From Candidatus Helarchaeota archaeon (lineage in GTDB: Archaea > Asgardarchaeota > Lokiarchaeia > Helarchaeales > HEL-GB-A): DNA of 16,754 nucleotides. Positions within the stretch are counted from its first letter, which is position 1; each line of letters opens with the position of its first letter. A model generated the notes under the pieces. It was not told where the DNA came from and searched no databases. It was given only the letters and a program-made list of their open reading frames with translations. The DNA is taken from NCBI GenBank assembly GCA_013375405.1, contig JABXJU010000087.1:1-16754 (forward strand), in the 5' to 3' direction. The position numbers and the translations under genes are program-made. Of this stretch, positions 14,633 through 16,754 are shown one piece after another.

Positions 14633-15904
14633 ATGATTAATTCAAAAATACCGATTAAACGAACTGCTTTGGATGAAGCTTTTGATAGTTTTGATGCAAC
14701 TTGGAAATATCTTTTGAATCAAGCACAGGCAAACTTAGATCACATTTTTATTCATGAGCGGGAAAATCTCATTGAAATTTTACGGTTCTTGGTGGAGGAA
14801 TGTCACCCGAAAATCAATCCACCTGGCCGAATAATCGATTTTGCCGCTGCAGGTCGCTCTTTATATATGGGGGCTAAAACTTTTGCTCATAGATTATCTC
14901 AACTGGGCTTTAGCGTCGATTACCCCCATCCTGAAAAAGAGATTTGCGGACCGCCATCATCAATAGTGTCTAAAGATGATGTAATTTTCGCAATTAGCTC
15001 CTCGGGGCGAACTAAATCTGTTGTGAATAAATCTGCCTTTGCCCACAAACTGGGGTGCAAGATCATCGCCGGTACTGCCACATCAAACTCGGAACTTACT
15101 GAAACCTCGCCTGATATCATTCTAAAGACACCCGATAAAATTAATGAAGTCCAAATCAAATCACCATATCCGCAGGCTTTTACTCCTCTTGGGACTCTTT
15201 TTGAATTTACTAATGCCGTATTATGGGAATGTGTGAGTAGAGGGCTTCATGAATGCATTGATAATGGTTTAGGTTTTGAGAAGTCCTATGAGATAATGAA
15301 ACAATCATGCACTTCTCTCACAAACACAGCATTGAAAGATTTAAAGACCTGTTTGAGTCATTCAAAGGATAATATTCATAATTTCATCACAAACTTAATT
15401 CTCAAGTATTTTTCTGAACACACAGTACATCTCTATGGTCGCGGAAAGATTTTTAATATTCAAATTGCCCCATTTGAGATGCGATTGCGCCAAATGCCTC
15501 ACGGGTATATCACTTCTATTTTGAATTACGCTCCGAAAAATCGTCCTGTGAAACGCGGACAATTAGCAATCCTAAGCTCAGGAAGTGGAAGTCTCACCCT
15601 CACTGCCGGCGTGGTCAGAGATTGCGATGCAATGGTCGTCGGATTAACTGCCCATAAAACGGACAATCCCTTTTGGGACCTCTTAGATCTCCCGATTTTC
15701 CTGCCAGGCCGTTCTGTACGGGCTCCTCCTGACTGGGAACGACAACAATGGGAGGGCAAGCACGCTGATTTTGCTCCAGAAGGGATTCAATTCGAGATTA
15801 ATGGGAGCGTATTTTTCGAGAGCATCTTTGCAGCACTTTGTACGTATCTTGGCTTTACAGAAAATGATTTACGAGAAGGACACGCGAATAAGCAACTAGA
15901 GTGA
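14633..15904 (+). CDS. Tandem SIS-domain protein, 6-phospho-3-hexuloisomerase-like
   Basis: Two sugar-isomerase (SIS) domains in one 423-residue chain, each like 6-phospho-3-hexuloisomerase, the enzyme that links fructose 6-phosphate to hexulose 6-phosphate in the ribulose-monophosphate route. Domain 1 (about 20-200) has AAGRSLYMGAKTFAHRLSQL, SSSGRTKSV and TPLGTLFEFT. Domain 2 (about 235-423) has YGRGKIFNIQIAPFEMRL, SSGSGSLTLTA, PEGIQFEI and the C-terminal GHANKQLE that recalls the hexuloisomerase end R-H-A-x-L-E. Domain 1 lacks this histidine-bearing tail, so the two halves may not be equal. Single-domain family members are about 180-200 residues; this looks like duplication and fusion. It is soluble and cytoplasmic. 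It sits alone on the plus strand between aIF6 and LX. Actual substrate is not proven. Confidence 0.75.
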   Translation: MINSKIPIKRTALDEAFDSFDATWKYLLNQAQANLDHIFIHERENLIEILRFLVEECHPKINPPGRIIDFAAAGRSLYMGAKTFAHRLSQLGFSVDYPHPEKEICGPPSSIVSKDDVIFAISSSGRTKSVVNKSAFAHKLGCKIIAGTATSNSELTETSPDIILKTPDKINEVQIKSPYPQAFTPLGTLFEFTNAVLWECVSRGLHECIDNGLGFEKSYEIMKQSCTSLTNTALKDLKTCLSHSKDNIHNFITNLILKYFSEHTVHLYGRGKIFNIQIAPFEMRLRQMPHGYITSILNYAPKNRPVKRGQLAILSSGSGSLTLTAGVVRDCDAMVVGLTAHKTDNPFWDLLDLPIFLPGRSVRAPPDWERQQWEGKHADFAPEGIQFEINGSVFFESIFAALCTYLGFTENDLREGHANKQLE

Positions 15905-15947
15905 ATTTTTATACATATTGTTTTCGCTGGAAAATATTATTTAATGG

Positions 15948-16289
15948 TTATTCTACACAAGCTGTTTTTTCCCAGACAAGCTTGAGCAACTTCGTTATCT
16001 CTTTCTCCTCGATATCTTCCAGCGTGTGAATTTTCACGTGCCTCATGGTCTTTCCACTACCTTCAAGGAGTGCAACCTCGTCCTTGGATAATCCCATTAT
16101 CGAAAATCCAAGATTTACTTGGTTTTTCATTGCTCCGATGTAAAACTTCCCTTCATACCAGGGTGCCCCGTTCTTGAATTCCTCCTTGATGTCGGGAAAC
16201 GTTTCCACGATGATATCCCTTAGCTTCTGGACGATTTCTCTCTTGGGAGATGCTTGTTTCTCGATGTATGCTTTCACTGAGTCATTCAT
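15948..16289 (-). CDS. DUF1801 (YdhG-like) family protein
   Basis: A 113-residue soluble protein. The family pattern is clear: a helical start (SVKAYIEKQASPKREIVQKL), then ETFPDIKEEFKNGAPWYEG (29-47), FYIGAMKNQVNLGF (49-62), LEGSGKTMRHVKIHT (75-89) and a final helix. The family is small, alpha/beta, often near stress or metabolism genes, and has no agreed biochemical role. The start ATG 16289 has GAGG 8 nt upstream. It converges on the SIS gene with a 43-nt gap and lies just downstream of aIF6 on the same strand (49 nt). With the SIS gene it forms an insertion in an otherwise conserved archaeal gene row. Confidence 0.78.
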   Translation of the reverse strand: MNDSVKAYIEKQASPKREIVQKLRDIIVETFPDIKEEFKNGAPWYEGKFYIGAMKNQVNLGFSIMGLSKDEVALLEGSGKTMRHVKIHTLEDIEEKEITKLLKLVWEKTACVE

Positions 16290-16338
16290 TATATATTCCT
16301 CGATATTTAATTTCTAAGAAGCCAGTATGAGTTTTTTT

Positions 16339-16754
16339 CTATAATTCTAGAGCCATTCCCACACGCGCTAATTCTGGCCCTGTCGTTAAAAGCCCCGAAA
16401 TTGCCCCACACGAGTTTGCTATAAGACCTGATCCAATAAATGGAACTCCCCCATTAATAGTACCAACGCTAACTGGGACGCCAAAAATTTCCTCAATCCA
16501 CTTAAATTCCTCTTTATCTCGAATTGGTGGTATTAATACTCCCTTTATAGTAGTTACTGAAGTTGAACCAACAGTATTTCTTTCATTTATTTGTCCGGCT
16601 ACGACTTCCACTCCCAATATATCTGAAATGATCTCACGCGCACTTCTCTTGAACTCTGGATTCACGAGGGCTCTTCGTTCATTACACAGGATGTTATTCC
16701 CAAGAGCTGTCAAAATCGTAGGAACTTTCTCAACCACAATATCTAATTCCTGTT
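16339..16754 (-). CDS. Translation initiation factor aIF6, N-terminus beyond window
   Basis: Anti-association factor that binds the large ribosomal subunit and keeps it from joining the small one until subunit maturation is complete. About 138 C-terminal residues are visible, against about 220 in the complete family. Repeats of the pentein-like propeller are clear: TALGNNILCNERRALVNPEF, ILGVEVVAGQI, NTVGSTSV, FGVPVSVGTINGGVPFIGSG and the end TTGPELARVGMALEL. The frame stays open to the right edge (Gln-Glu-Leu-Asp-Ile before the GTG at 16737), so that GTG is internal. A T run just past the stop on the minus strand is not obvious; the DUF1801 gene may be read through. Confidence 0.93.
   Translation of the reverse strand, partial: QELDIVVEKVPTILTALGNNILCNERRALVNPEFKRSAREIISDILGVEVVAGQINERNTVGSTSVTTIKGVLIPPIRDKEEFKWIEEIFGVPVSVGTINGGVPFIGSGLIANSCGAISGLLTTGPELARVGMALEL

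Noticed and set aside
15526..15759. 77-codon minus-strand open frame within the SIS gene
   Set aside because: Arg-rich low-information translation antisense to a gene with clear domain motifs.
16339..16737. Complete small aIF6-like gene starting at GTG 16737
   Set aside because: The family continues upstream and the frame is open to the window edge with matching residues, so this is a truncated view of a full aIF6.

Overview
The window looks like the chromosome of an Asgard (Lokiarchaeia-like) archaeon. The archaeal part is secure: it carries the archaeal gene string aIF6 / ribosomal protein LX / prefoldin alpha / FtsY, archaeal TATA-type promoters, short GTGAT/GAGG ribosome sites and T-rich gene ends. 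The Asgard assignment rests mainly on a gene that fuses a roadblock/LC7 domain to a Rab-like small GTPase, next to a TPR protein with beta-sandwich domains. I cannot place the lineage more precisely from the sequence alone. The DNA is AT-rich, most visibly in the first 3 kb.

Layout. (1) Positions 1-1226 hold the 3' part of a multi-spanning membrane protein gene that runs off the left edge. (2) Positions 1399-3938 hold, on the minus strand, an ADP-forming acyl-CoA synthetase alpha subunit (ACD) bracketed by two near-identical copies of a ~54-bp direct repeat, then a cysteine-rich ferredoxin-like protein whose last codons lie inside one repeat copy. (3) Positions 4030-4621 hold two small zinc-ribbon proteins on the plus strand. 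(4) Positions 4645-9991 hold a TPR/beta-sandwich gene (minus) divergent from a plus-strand row: roadblock-GTPase fusion, APC-family amino-acid permease, second orphan ACD alpha subunit. (5) Positions 10006-14461 hold a minus-strand, probably co-transcribed row: rpl LX, prefoldin alpha (4-nt overlap), FtsY, a tandem ABC ATPase of the AtwA (methyl-CoM reductase component A2) family, and a GalT-like nucleotidylyltransferase. (6) Positions 14633-16289 hold a tandem-SIS protein of the 6-phospho-3-hexuloisomerase type (plus) and a DUF1801 protein (minus). They sit between LX and aIF6, which are neighbours in many archaea. (7) The right edge holds the C-terminal two thirds of aIF6.

How the genes may work together. 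The right half is translation and protein-targeting housekeeping (aIF6, LX, prefoldin, FtsY) with an ABC ATPase and sugar-phosphate enzymes added. The middle is the most notable part. A one-polypeptide roadblock+GTPase lies 39 nt upstream of an amino-acid permease, with a TPR/beta-sandwich gene on the other side. This resembles, at the level of parts, the eukaryotic Rag/Ragulator-transporter arrangement; that functional parallel is inference only. Two unusual GTPase motifs stand out: DIAAQ in the small GTPase (Ala where the DxxG glycine belongs) and TMAD in FtsY (Met where the G4 lysine belongs).
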